This document shows, piece after piece, positions 18,862-27,227 of a stretch of DNA of 64,000 bases. A model generated the notes under the pieces. That model did not search any database and had not been told where the DNA came from. It was given only the letters and a program-made list of their open reading frames with translations. The stretch covers positions 5,814 to 69,813 of the forward strand of contig NZ_JAVLSP010000011.1 of assembly GCF_031528575.1 (NCBI RefSeq), given 5' to 3'. The DNA is from Endonucleibacter aggregata (GTDB taxonomy: Bacteria > Pseudomonadota > Gammaproteobacteria > Pseudomonadales > Endozoicomonadaceae). The position numbers were made by a program, and so were the translations under genes. Each line of letters opens with the position of its first letter. Position 1 is the first letter of the stretch.

Positions 18862-20733
18862 ATGAGCTATCAGGTGCTTGCGCGCAAGTGGCGTCCGCAA
18901 TCGTTTGCTGAACTGGTAGGGCAGACCCATGTGCTTCAGGCGCTGGTCAATGCGCTGGATCAGGATCGCCTCCACCATGCTTACCTGTTCACGGGAACGC
19001 GCGGGGTTGGTAAAACCACCATTGCCCGTATTTTTGCCAAATGCCTGAACTGTGATAACGGGGTGAGTTCTACGCCTTGCGGTGAGTGCTCGTCTTGTCA
19101 GGCCATTAACGATGGTCGTTTTGTTGACTTGATTGAAGTCGATGCGGCCTCTCGAACTAAAGTGGAGGATACGCGAGAATTACTGGAGAATGTCCAGTAC
19201 GCCCCGACCCATGGCCGCTATAAAGTGTACCTGATTGACGAGGTGCACATGCTGTCAACCCACAGCTTTAACGCCCTGTTGAAAACACTGGAAGAGCCGC
19301 CGCCCCATGTGAAGTTTCTGCTGGCAACCACTGATCCCCAGAAGCTGCCCGTGACGATCCTGTCACGTTGTTTACAGTTTAGTCTGAAAAGCATTTCACC
19401 TGAGCGGGTAGCCGGGCACCTTAAGCATGTCCTGGGGGAGGAAGCCATCCCTTTTGAAGCGCCCGCATTATGGCAATTGGCCATTGCGGCGGATGGCAGT
19501 ATGCGTGATGCCCTGAGTTTAACTGATCAGGCCATTGCCTTTGGTGAGGGTAGGGTAAAAGCCGCTGATGTCAGTGCGATGCTGGGAACCCTTGATAAAG
19601 ACCAGGTCATGCGCGTGGTGAACGCCCTTGTCAGCGCCAATGCTACAGATGTCTTGCAGGCAGTGTCTGAACTGGCAGATCATTCACCCGATTATCTGGC
19701 TGTGCTTGATGATATGCTCGCCATACTGCACCGTATTGCAGTGGCCCAGGCGGTGCCTGAGGCTGTTGATAACAGCCTGGGAGACCGGGAGCAAGTGGTT
19801 GCCCTGGCCCAGCGTGTCCGGGCAGAAGATGTGCAACTTTACTACCAGGTGGGACTGGTCGGTAAAAAAGATCTGCCCCTGGCGCCGAGTCCGCGCAGCG
19901 GCTTTGAGATGGCTTTGCTGCGTATGCTGGCTTTTCGTCCTGAGGCGCTGCCTGTGCCACAAGGGCAGGTATTAAAAGTGTCGCGGGAGCATGACGCAAA
20001 TAATGAGCAGGTTGTCAGCGAGCCAGAATCCTCGGCTGAACCAGAACCAGAGCCTGCCCCTCCTGCCGCCCCTGAGCCTGAACCGGCTGCGATACAGGAA
20101 CTGCCCTCTCAGGAACATACGCCACCGCACATGATGGAAGGATTACCGCCATTATCGGCCTATGATGACGTGTCAGCCCCTCAGTCCGAGTCGGTTGACA
20201 GGGTTGAAAGCATACCGGAAAACGGGCCTTCATCGGCTGTTAAGCCGACGCCATTATCTTTTATTGGTGACTCACCGGCAGCAGTTGTTCCGCTTTCTGA
20301 TGTTGTGCTCAAGGGTGACTCACGACTCCCTCTGGAAAAACTTGATCCATCCGGGTGGATTGCCGTATACCGTGGTTTATCCCTCGGTGGCGTGACAGGC
20401 ACACTGACTTCCCATTGTGAATACCATAGCCATGAAGGGGATTTGGTGCGCCTTCGTCTCGACAGCAAACGCAGTACCCTTTATAACGATACGCACCGAA
20501 TGCGAATAGCAGAGAAGTTAACAGATTATTTTGGTCAGCCTGTGCGGGTCGATATTACTATTGGCGATATCAAAACAGAAACACCCGCCCAGTGGTGTGC
20601 CCGAAAGGCTGCCGAGCGCCTGGCGCAGGCAAAAACCAGTGTTTACAGTGACCCTTTTGTGAAAATGCTGATTCAGGACTTTTCTGCCACAGTGCTTGAT
20701 GACAGCATTGCTCCGGTTGGAGAGAGTGTTTAA
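18862..20733 (+). CDS. dnaX: DNA polymerase III subunit gamma/tau (623 aa)
   Basis: The clamp-loader ATPase of the replicative polymerase. Residues 1-220 form the AAA+ core, with Walker A G-T-R-G-V-G-K-T-T at 45-53, a zinc site (C61, C64, C73, C76, C79) and the L-I-D-E-V-H-M-L Walker B. The middle is a P/E-rich linker (about 380-480), and the C-terminal tau part binds polymerase alpha and DnaB. The length matches full tau. No in-frame A-AAA-AAG slippery heptamer like that of E. coli was found, so a frameshift-made gamma form is not supported. It heads dnaX-ybaB-recR, the standard order. Confidence 0.97.
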   Translation: MSYQVLARKWRPQSFAELVGQTHVLQALVNALDQDRLHHAYLFTGTRGVGKTTIARIFAKCLNCDNGVSSTPCGECSSCQAINDGRFVDLIEVDAASRTKVEDTRELLENVQYAPTHGRYKVYLIDEVHMLSTHSFNALLKTLEEPPPHVKFLLATTDPQKLPVTILSRCLQFSLKSISPERVAGHLKHVLGEEAIPFEAPALWQLAIAADGSMRDALSLTDQAIAFGEGRVKAADVSAMLGTLDKDQVMRVVNALVSANATDVLQAVSELADHSPDYLAVLDDMLAILHRIAVAQAVPEAVDNSLGDREQVVALAQRVRAEDVQLYYQVGLVGKKDLPLAPSPRSGFEMALLRMLAFRPEALPVPQGQVLKVSREHDANNEQVVSEPESSAEPEPEPAPPAAPEPEPAAIQELPSQEHTPPHMMEGLPPLSAYDDVSAPQSESVDRVESIPENGPSSAVKPTPLSFIGDSPAAVVPLSDVVLKGDSRLPLEKLDPSGWIAVYRGLSLGGVTGTLTSHCEYHSHEGDLVRLRLDSKRSTLYNDTHRMRIAEKLTDYFGQPVRVDITIGDIKTETPAQWCARKAAERLAQAKTSVYSDPFVKMLIQDFSATVLDDSIAPVGESV

Positions 20734-20864
20734 TTAAAGGTGTTGCAATTTTATGTGTTACCGTTTTATTCGATGCACCGACTCATGCGATAATACTGGT
20801 TTGCATGGTCAGGCTGACGGATGTGAGAAAATCCTGACCCGTTTTGATTGATTGAGAGGCTGTT

Positions 20865-21191
20865 ATGTTTAAAGGCGGTATGGGCAATTTGATGAAGCAA
20901 GCCCAGAAAATCCAGGAAGATATGCAGAAGGTTCAGGAAGAGCTGGCCAATGCAGAAGTCTCAGGTGAGTCAGGCGCAGGTATGGTGAAAGTGACCATGA
21001 CAGGTCGATATGATGTCAAGCGGGTATGGGTTGATCCTGACCTGCTGAAGGAAGAAAAGGAAATGCTCGAAGACTTGTTGGCCGCTGCCGTGAATGATGC
21101 CGTGCGTAAAGTCGAAAACAATAACAAGGAAAAAATGGCGCAGATGTCTTCTGGCATGGGATTGCCTGAAGGCTTCAGGATGCCATTCTAA
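20865..21191 (+). CDS. ybaB: YbaB/EbfC family nucleoid-associated protein (108 aa)
   Basis: A small DNA-binding protein forming tweezer-like dimers. It shows the family pattern: glycine-rich start (F-K-G-G-M-G-N-L-M-K-Q-A-Q-K), a charged helix, V-K-V-T-M-T-G-R-Y-D-V, and a C-terminal helix ending in G-M-G-L-P-E-G-F-R-M-P-F. It sits between dnaX and recR as in most gammaproteobacteria and is probably co-transcribed, with a 23-bp gap to recR. Confidence 0.95.
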   Translation: MFKGGMGNLMKQAQKIQEDMQKVQEELANAEVSGESGAGMVKVTMTGRYDVKRVWVDPDLLKEEKEMLEDLLAAAVNDAVRKVENNNKEKMAQMSSGMGLPEGFRMPF

Positions 21192-21214
21192 CCAGGTAAG
21201 AGGTAGCGGTTGCC

Positions 21215-21814
21215 ATGTTCAGTCCGTTAATCCGGGAGTTGTTAGAGGCATTAAGGTGCCTGCCAGGCGTGGGGCCGCGCTCTGCACAGCGAATGGCACT
21301 GCATATGCTGGAGCGAGACAGGGAAGGCGCGCGGCGCCTGGCGCAGGCTTTGATGGATGCTGCTGAGCACGTGGGCCGTTGTCAGCGTTGCCGTACCTTG
21401 TGTGAGTCTGAGCTGTGTCATATATGTGAAAGCCCGGGCAGAGATAATGCTCAGCTGTGTGTGGTAGAGAACCCGTCAGATGTGATTGCCCTGGAGCAGG
21501 CAGGCGGTTTCGCCGGTCGTTATTTTGTGTTGATGGGCCGACTGTCGCCAATCGATGGCATTGGCCCTGCTGAAATTGGTGTGGATGAACTGTTAACACA
21601 GGTAAAAAGCAGCAATATCTCAGAAGTGATTTTGGCCACTAACCCTACCATAGAAGGGGAGGCTACCGCCCATTATATTGCTGATGCCTTAAAGGCATCA
21701 GGTGTGTCTACCACGCGTATTGCTCACGGCGTTCCTCTTGGGGGTGAGCTAGAGTTCGTTGATGGGGGTACTTTGGCTCACGCACTTGCCGGGCGTCGTA
21801 AGGTAGAGGCGTGA
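21215..21814 (+). CDS. recR: Recombination protein RecR (199 aa)
   Basis: RecR works with RecF and RecO to load RecA at single-strand gaps. It shows the helix-hairpin-helix start (L-P-G-V-G-P-R-S-A-Q-R), a four-cysteine zinc finger (C-Q-R-C...C-H-I-C, about residues 57-72) and a TOPRIM domain (V-V-E-N-P-S-D-V-I-A-L-E). The length is standard. It is the last gene of the dnaX-ybaB-recR set. Confidence 0.97.
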   Translation: MFSPLIRELLEALRCLPGVGPRSAQRMALHMLERDREGARRLAQALMDAAEHVGRCQRCRTLCESELCHICESPGRDNAQLCVVENPSDVIALEQAGGFAGRYFVLMGRLSPIDGIGPAEIGVDELLTQVKSSNISEVILATNPTIEGEATAHYIADALKASGVSTTRIAHGVPLGGELEFVDGGTLAHALAGRRKVEA

Positions 21815-21878
21815 GTCCCTCCTTGTTTTTTTGTCACTTTTCTGAGGTGATAGAGTGTGCTTTGTTCACCCTCGATGG

Positions 21879-21941
21879 GCAGTTGACAGCCGTTTTTTCC
21901 CTGAGGAACGGGCTTCGAGCAAATTAAAAGCGGTCAACTGC
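21879..21941. repeat. Inverted repeat between convergent recR and ppnN
   Basis: GCAGTTGACAGCCGTTTT pairs with AAAAGCGGTCAACTGC across about 30 bases. Lying between convergent genes, it could act as a two-way terminator (T-run on one arm, A-run on the other) or be a small mobile repeat. No second copy was noticed. Confidence 0.5.
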
Positions 21942-21952
21942 ACAATTCGGGA

Positions 21953-23323
21953 TTATCTTACAATTTCATAGCAGGGGGTATAGACGCTCCCTGGCAACTT
22001 CATTCTTGATTGCTGTATAAAAGCTGTAAGTAGCTGGTCTACCTGATCCATCAGTGCCGGAGAGCCTGATAGCTTGTAAGGTCCGTGTTTTCGAATGCGG
22101 TTTACGCCTTCTTCTTTAATATTGCCAGAGACAATACCTGACATTAGTCGTCTTATGTTGGCTGCTAGCTGGTGTGTAGGCAAGTCTTGTGAAAGTTCAA
22201 GATTCGTCATATTTTGGTGAGAAGGTATGAAAGGCAGCTGAAATTCCTTATCAATTTTTAATAGCCAGTTAAAGTAGTAGGCGTCACCGTGTTTTCGGCG
22301 GAAGCGTGTGACCTTATCAAGACCCTTCCGCATTGTTTCGCCTACTTTTTCAGGGTTGTCAATAATAATTTGATAGTGAGCCTGCGCTTCTTTACCAAGC
22401 GTGTTGTTAATAAACCGGTCAATGTGTTCAAAGTACCCTTTAGCAGAAGCTGGCCCGGTAAAGACCAAGGGCATGGGCATGTCCTTATTCGCTGGATGGA
22501 GCAAGATACCCAGTATATAGAGAATTTCCTCACAGGTACCCGCCCCACCGGGGAAAACAATAATTCCATGACCAAGTCGAACAAAGGCTTCCAGTCTTTT
22601 TTCGATATCAGGCATGATTACCAACTCATTGACGATAGGATTAGGTGATTCGGCAGCAATGATGCCCGGCTCAGAGAGTCCAATAAATCGACCCTGTTTG
22701 ACACGTTGTTTGGCGTGGCCGATATAAGCGCCTTTCATCGGTCCTTTCATGGCTCCAGGCCCGCAGCCAGTGCAAATATTAAAACCTCGAAGCCCTAACT
22801 GATAACCCACTTTCTTGGTGTATTCGTACTCAGGGCGACTAATAGAGTGCCCCCCCCAGCATACGACAATATTAGGTAATTGCTTGGCAATAAAGGCATT
22901 GGCATTGCGCAATATTTCAAAAGCTTGATGGGTGATGTCGGTAGAGCTGCTGATATCAAAGCCAGGGTCATCGGTGATATGGGTGGCGACATAAAGAATA
23001 TCTCGAAGTACAGAAAACAGGTTTTCTCTGACACCTAAAATGAGATGACCTTCCACAAAGGCTGTCGCAGGCGCATTCATAAGTTCTAATTTAAGTCCAC
23101 GGTGTTCCTGCTTAATTTGAATATCAAAATCATGGAAGGACCGCATCAGAGCTTCAGCATCATCACCACTTTGCTCGCCGTTTAGCACTGCCAGTGCACA
23201 TTGTCTGAATAATTGGTAAAGACCGGTTTGGCTGGTATCATGGAGTCGGCTTACTTCCCGGCTCGAGAGGACGCGCATGCTGCCTACAGGGTTGACATAA
23301 GTAGAAATAGTATTTTTTTTCAT
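21953..23323 (-). CDS. ppnN: Nucleotide 5'-monophosphate nucleosidase PpnN (456 aa)
   Basis: PpnN (YgdH) cleaves purine and pyrimidine nucleoside monophosphates to base and ribose 5-phosphate, and in E. coli is tuned by (p)ppGpp. The LOG-like core has the P-G-G-A-G-T-C-E-E motif and the N-I-C-T-G-C-G-P-G-A-M-K phosphate-binding stretch. The N terminus (V-N-P-V-G-S-M-R-V-L-S) aligns with E. coli YgdH. I chose the ATG at 23323 over 23347 because the family begins close to this point and a GGGA-type site precedes it. Confidence 0.93.
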   Translation of the reverse strand: MKKNTISTYVNPVGSMRVLSSREVSRLHDTSQTGLYQLFRQCALAVLNGEQSGDDAEALMRSFHDFDIQIKQEHRGLKLELMNAPATAFVEGHLILGVRENLFSVLRDILYVATHITDDPGFDISSSTDITHQAFEILRNANAFIAKQLPNIVVCWGGHSISRPEYEYTKKVGYQLGLRGFNICTGCGPGAMKGPMKGAYIGHAKQRVKQGRFIGLSEPGIIAAESPNPIVNELVIMPDIEKRLEAFVRLGHGIIVFPGGAGTCEEILYILGILLHPANKDMPMPLVFTGPASAKGYFEHIDRFINNTLGKEAQAHYQIIIDNPEKVGETMRKGLDKVTRFRRKHGDAYYFNWLLKIDKEFQLPFIPSHQNMTNLELSQDLPTHQLAANIRRLMSGIVSGNIKEEGVNRIRKHGPYKLSGSPALMDQVDQLLTAFIQQSRMKLPGSVYTPCYEIVR

Positions 23324-23415
23324 TATTTTCCCGTTTGGGCTGATCATTGGTGCGACGATAATAAAATCGTGTCGTCACTGTCTTGGGGTGAGTTCGTTTT
23401 CCTCTTAGTTGCACC

Positions 23416-23468
23416 AGGAGCCTGTCGGACTTAAGACAAGCTCGAAAGCATAAGTCCGACAGCCTCCT
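23416..23468. repeat. Family A element reduced to its inverted ends
   Basis: AGGAGCCTGTCGGACTTAAG, a few bases, then GCATAAGTCCGACAGCCTCCT: only the two ends of family A remain, forming a tight hairpin of 53 bp upstream of ppnN. Confidence 0.8.
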
Positions 23469-23685
23469 AGAACTACGGGTGGTTGTAGTGAACAAACACA
23501 ACTGTCTGCTTGTTTAACTATGAACGACGAATGGTTATATGGAAAGGGGGATAATTTGTAACGTTTCTATCGCCTGACCACGCCTTTGGCCCATTACCGA
23601 ACAGCTTCTGAGTGCGTAACGTTGGTTATGGAAGATTAAGACCATAAAATAAGGTACACTGCGCTTTTTCTTCAGGTTTTCAGTA

Positions 23686-24219
23686 ATGGCAACCCCCACA
23701 GTAGCTCTTGAAACGATAAAACTGGTTATTTTTGATATTGACGGCGTGCTGACCGACGGCACGTTGTATTACGGTGCAGAGGGTGAATGTGTCAAACCTT
23801 TTAATGTCAAAGATGGCGTAGGTTTTGGTTTGTTGCAGGGTAACGGTGTGGCTGTGGCAGTGATTACAGCAAAAGAGTCAGCGCCCCTGGCTCAAAGAAT
23901 GAAAGATTTAAAGATTAACCATTTTTTTCCAGGTTGCTCCGATAAAATAACCGTGTATGAACGATTAAAGCAACAATTATCAGTAGTGGATGAAGAGGCG
24001 GCCTATGTGGGAGATGACGTGTTGGATTTATCTGTAATGAATACTGTGGGTCTTGCTATTGCCCCTGCTGACGCTTACCCGCTGGTAAAACAGTCCGCGC
24101 GGATTGTTACAGAAGCTAAGGGAGGGCAGGGTGTTGCCAGAGAAGTGGCTGATTTGCTGGTAGGAGCAAGAACAGACCTCGAGGCTGCTTATTATTCACT
24201 GGTTGGCATTGTGCAATAA
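23686..24219 (+). CDS. kdsC: 3-deoxy-D-manno-octulosonate 8-phosphate phosphatase KdsC (177 aa)
   Basis: A HAD-family hydrolase that removes the phosphate from Kdo-8-P, a step in making the inner core of lipopolysaccharide. Motif I is F-D-I-D-G-V-L-T-D-G (near residues 17-26), with the T-A-K-E-S motif II region and G-D-D-V-L-D-L motif III. Length and lack of cap domain are typical. It normally sits with kdsD and lpt genes; here it stands alone, so the usual cluster seems dispersed. Confidence 0.94.
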   Translation: MATPTVALETIKLVIFDIDGVLTDGTLYYGAEGECVKPFNVKDGVGFGLLQGNGVAVAVITAKESAPLAQRMKDLKINHFFPGCSDKITVYERLKQQLSVVDEEAAYVGDDVLDLSVMNTVGLAIAPADAYPLVKQSARIVTEAKGGQGVAREVADLLVGARTDLEAAYYSLVGIVQ

Positions 24220-24514
24220 AACAAAAGCTGTAGGCGTTGCTGAGTTTGCACGCTTGAGTTAACAGAATCAGGCCGTCGGGGCGATTTTATTGGCTACTGA
24301 TATTTTTATCCTGAGTCAATAAAACTGTTGTATAGACTTAGCATCGGTTGCGTCAGGAGCATGGACGCCGCTTGAGACTTTGGCAGCTTGCTCAACACTG
24401 ATTAAAGTTCGTGCAAATAATCACAGATATCCGCTGCTTCATCTTCATCCGGTTTTATTTGGCTGCGCACAGCTAATATCCCTGGGGGAAAGAAAGTTTC
24501 CCCCCTATTGAAAG
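24220..24514. other. Gene-free spacer with hairpins
   Basis: An inverted repeat around GATTTTATTGGCTACTG...CAATAAAAC (about 24283-24327) resembles the inner hairpin of the element at 10866. A further hairpin is listed at 24484. A minus-strand frame of about 22 codons ending at 24405 (D-E-D-E-A-A-D-I-C-D-Y-L-H-E-L) could be the tail of a lost gene, but it is too short to name. Confidence 0.35.
24484..24504 (-). terminator. Possible terminator hairpin of the following exported-protein gene
   Basis: GGGGGAAA and TTTCCCCC form an 8-bp stem with a 5-base loop, about 10 bases past the stop codon of the minus-strand gene at 24515. No strong T-run follows, so efficiency is uncertain. Confidence 0.4.
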
Positions 24515-24955
24515 TCACATAGCTGTAACAGTTAAAGAAATACCTATTTCGTAATCGCCTGATAATTGATCAGAAATAGCGCCAAGCGTTGCACTTGCTG
24601 AAACAGTGTGGGCTTGATTATGAACAGAATCAGTGGCCGTATCTAAGGAAGTGCCGCCACCGTTCAAAGAAAAGGTTGTTGGTATCGTATGATTTTCTCC
24701 TATTTTCAGATCTGATCCAGCTAGCACTAACCGTACCTGACCATTACTTTCAAGATTAAATGAATCGCTAGCGGAATATACAGCCCCTTCAGAACCACCT
24801 GCGTCACTGGTGGACAATTCCAACGTATCGAGTCCTGTAATTGATGCATATAAAGCTACATCCATAGAAATCTCTGCCGAGGAGTTTTCAATATCAGAGG
24901 CGAATATGTTAGAACTTGAAAGGGCTAAAGCCAGGGGTAGCAGTAATTTTTTCAT
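24515..24955 (-). CDS. Small exported beta-rich protein (146 aa), unknown
   Basis: The ATG at 24955 is preceded by AAGGAGAG at good spacing, so the longer open frame upstream is not used. Signal peptide residues 1-19 (M-K-K-L-L-L-P-L-A-L-A, ending I-F-A-S). The mature part is rich in S, T, G and alternating hydrophobic residues and ends in I-S-L-T-V-T-A-M, suggesting a beta-sandwich like a pilin or spore-coat-U-type subunit. No cysteine is present in the mature chain. No chaperone or usher gene is nearby. Function is unknown. Confidence 0.7.
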   Translation of the reverse strand: MKKLLLPLALALSSSNIFASDIENSSAEISMDVALYASITGLDTLELSTSDAGGSEGAVYSASDSFNLESNGQVRLVLAGSDLKIGENHTIPTTFSLNGGGTSLDTATDSVHNQAHTVSASATLGAISDQLSGDYEIGISLTVTAM

Positions 24956-25473
24956 AGCAACTCTCCTTAATACTATGATTTTTTTGTTTTTTATTTTTTT
25001 GAAACAAGACTTCTGTCCTGTTTCTTTAGTCAATAAACTAATTTTAGACGAAAGTACAACAATAGGGTGATTTTTCATACAGAAAAACAAGCAAGTTTTG
25101 ATCGAGGCAGGGTAAGTCCACTGGGTGCAGCTCCTGCCGAAATACTGAGTATACAGGGCCGTAGTGGATGGTTCGACCGGGTCAAGCTTACTTCACGTGT
25201 TAATAATGTGGCTCGATCACCCATGTTGGATAGGCTCTGTTTGGGAAGGCGCGTCAAAACAAACAGTCCAGTAGCCTTCAGGCACCATCGAGTCAATAAT
25301 CATTCGGGCGATACAATCACGCCCTACTTCTTTCGTGTGAGAAAACACTTGAGCGGCTTACCTCCCGGTTGTATGCCAGTGTCTTGCCCATGGATCAGCG
25401 TTTGCCTGACAACTGTCCTTTACATAAGAGTCAGTGTTAATATCTACCTCGAAAGCGGTAAAAAGGGTTTAGT
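24956..25473. other. Gene-free spacer upstream of yciH
   Basis: About 520 bp. The first 100 bases are AT-rich and probably hold the promoter of the minus-strand gene. Open frames on both strands through 25070-25480 show no recognisable protein or ribosome site. I see nothing else. Confidence 0.35.
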
Positions 25474-25806
25474 ATGGTAAAAAGTGATGGTAACAGCCGA
25501 CTCGTCTATTCCACTGATCAGGGGCGGATCAAAGAAAAGAAAAGTGACAATAATGCCGTTTTAGGTGATGGCGCAGTCCGTGTATGCCCTGAGAAAAAAG
25601 GGCGGGGAGGTAAAATAGTGACTGTGATCAGTGGGCTGCCTATGAATGGAAATGATCTGAAAGCCTTGGCCAAACAATTAAAAAAACGTTGTGGCGGTGG
25701 TGGGGCAGTCAAAGGTGACACTATTGAACTTCAGGGCGATCACGTAGACACTCTGATCGATATGTTAAAAAAACAGGGGTATGATGCCAAACGATCTGGA
25801 GGATAG
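25474..25806 (+). CDS. yciH: SUI1/eIF1-like translation factor YciH (110 aa)
   Basis: A bacterial homologue of eukaryotic initiation factor 1, linked in E. coli to start-site fidelity and stress. The SUI1 fold is visible: G-G-K-I-V-T-V-I-S-G-L-P, L-K-A-L-A-K-Q-L-K-K-R-C-G-G-G-G-A-V-K-G, then I-E-L-Q-G-D-H and a final helix. Length is typical. It stands alone; in enterobacteria it follows pyrF. Confidence 0.93.
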   Translation: MVKSDGNSRLVYSTDQGRIKEKKSDNNAVLGDGAVRVCPEKKGRGGKIVTVISGLPMNGNDLKALAKQLKKRCGGGGAVKGDTIELQGDHVDTLIDMLKKQGYDAKRSGG

Positions 25807-25978
25807 AAGTAGCACAACCTGAAGGGGTAGGAAAAAGCGCCAAAACACCTGATGTGCCTGCGTTTCCACATTCGTCTTGGTATAGGCGGGGCGATCTCAT
25901 TTTTGGTCATATTTCAAACAGGTTGATACCACGTTCTTGAGATGACTCCCTCGTTGACCTTGTCGTGCAGTCTTTCTG

Positions 25979-26069
25979 GAAGCCTGTCGGACTTGAGGCA
26001 ATTTCGGCCTAAAATCCAGAAAGTGCGGCCAGAATTTTATGCTCGAAAGCATAAGTCCGACAGGGTGCT
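25979..26069. repeat. MITE-like element, family A (short, diverged ends)
   Basis: About 91 bp: GAAGCCTGTCGGACTTGAGG at left, ATAAGTCCGACAGGGTGCTG at right, with the family A inner sequence CAATTTCGGCC. The ends carry several mismatches, so this copy is probably old. It lies directly downstream of rpe. Confidence 0.75.
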
Positions 26070-26082
26070 GGTGTAACACGGG

Positions 26083-26760
26083 TTATAAAAGCTGAGCTTT
26101 TTCCAGCTCGTTTCTCATTGTTTCAATAACCGCCCGGTAATCATCTGCCTTAAAGATAGCCGACCCTGCCACAAAGGCATCAGCCCCGGCTTCTGCAATC
26201 TGGCGAATATTGTTAACACCGACCCCACCATCAACCTCAAGCCGGATATTCAGCCCGCTTTCATCAATCATTTTTCGCACATGACGTAATTTTTTCAGTG
26301 TTGACGGAATAAATTTTTGCCCGCCAAAACCAGGATTGACGGACATGAGTAACACCATGTCCAGTTTGTCGATAACATACTCAAGAACCTCAGGGCTAGT
26401 GGCGGGGTTCAGCACCAATCCGGCTTGACAGCCCCCTTCTCGAATTAATTGCAGGCTGCGGTCAATATGGTCGGAAGCCTCGGGGTGAAAAGTAATTAAA
26501 CTGGCATCGGCATCAATAAAATCACGTATCATCCGGTCAACAGGGGATACCATTAAATGAACATCAATGGGTGCCGTAACGCCGTGGTTGCGAAGTGCTT
26601 TACACACCATGGGCCCCAGCGTCAGGTTAGGAACATAATGGTTATCCATAACATCAAAATGCACCCAGTCCGCACCAGACTCAAGTACATTATCTACCTC
26701 TTCACCAAGGCGGGCAAAGTTTGCTGAGAGAATACTCGGGGCTATAATAAAGTCGCGCAT
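26083..26760 (-). CDS. rpe: Ribulose-phosphate 3-epimerase (225 aa)
   Basis: Interconverts ribulose 5-phosphate and xylulose 5-phosphate in the pentose phosphate pathway. TIM-barrel motifs are clear: I-A-P-S-I-L-S-A-N-F near the start, H-F-D-V-M-D-N-H-Y-V-P-N metal and acid residues, D-V-H-L-M-V, V-N-P-G-F-G-G-Q-K-F and the final E-V-D-G-G-V. The ATG at 26760 has AGGAAG seven bases upstream; the earlier ATG at 26778 overlaps that site and is rejected. The usual partners gph and trpE are not adjacent. Confidence 0.97.
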   Translation of the reverse strand: MRDFIIAPSILSANFARLGEEVDNVLESGADWVHFDVMDNHYVPNLTLGPMVCKALRNHGVTAPIDVHLMVSPVDRMIRDFIDADASLITFHPEASDHIDRSLQLIREGGCQAGLVLNPATSPEVLEYVIDKLDMVLLMSVNPGFGGQKFIPSTLKKLRHVRKMIDESGLNIRLEVDGGVGVNNIRQIAEAGADAFVAGSAIFKADDYRAVIETMRNELEKAQLL

Positions 26761-27062
26761 ACACAGGCTTCCTGTCAACAGTGCGGTGCATTGTAACGGT
26801 TTATGGAAATCGCGTAAAACCCCGGACTTTCAGAGCAAGGAAGTGTGTTGAACGAAAACCGGGCGCAATCATCCTCTTTTAATGGCAAGTAAAGCTCAGT
26901 AAGGCGTTAGCCATGCTCTAAACCAGCCCCATCCAGAAACACGGCAATAGCCTGGACTCCAGAAGCGCTTACCCCACAGCATCGGCTTTATCTATGGCCA
27001 GAGTTCCTTTCCTGGAAGCAATCTTAAAAGTCTGTGCGTAGCCAATGACCTGTGTCAACGGC

Positions 27063-27227
27063 TAGGAGCCTGACCGAGAATAGACTGCCCTACTGCGGTT
27101 GCGATAAATTGGTCTAAAAATCCCTGCTTCTTCATCAAATAGCCACGCTATTCTCCTCAGAAGCAGAAATTTTATCCTCAATTTCTCACAATCCTCGCTA
27201 AGGGCGCTATTCTCGGTCAGGCTCCTA
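27063..27227. repeat. MITE-like element, family B, abutting the MscS gene
   Basis: Ends TAGGAGCCTGACCGAGAATAG and CTATTCTCGGTCAGGCTCCTA. The right-hand terminal CTA is, on the minus strand, the TAG stop codon of the channel gene at 27225. The preceding 300 bp back to rpe show no gene. Confidence 0.88.

Noticed and set aside
19861..19873. AAAAAAG run in dnaX as a programmed frameshift site
   Set aside because: It is not in the A-AAA-AAG register used in E. coli, and the shifted frame runs on for over 30 codons without a prompt stop.
25067..25480. 137-codon open frame upstream of yciH
   Set aside because: No start signal, unusual composition and no family resemblance; it overlaps the true yciH start.
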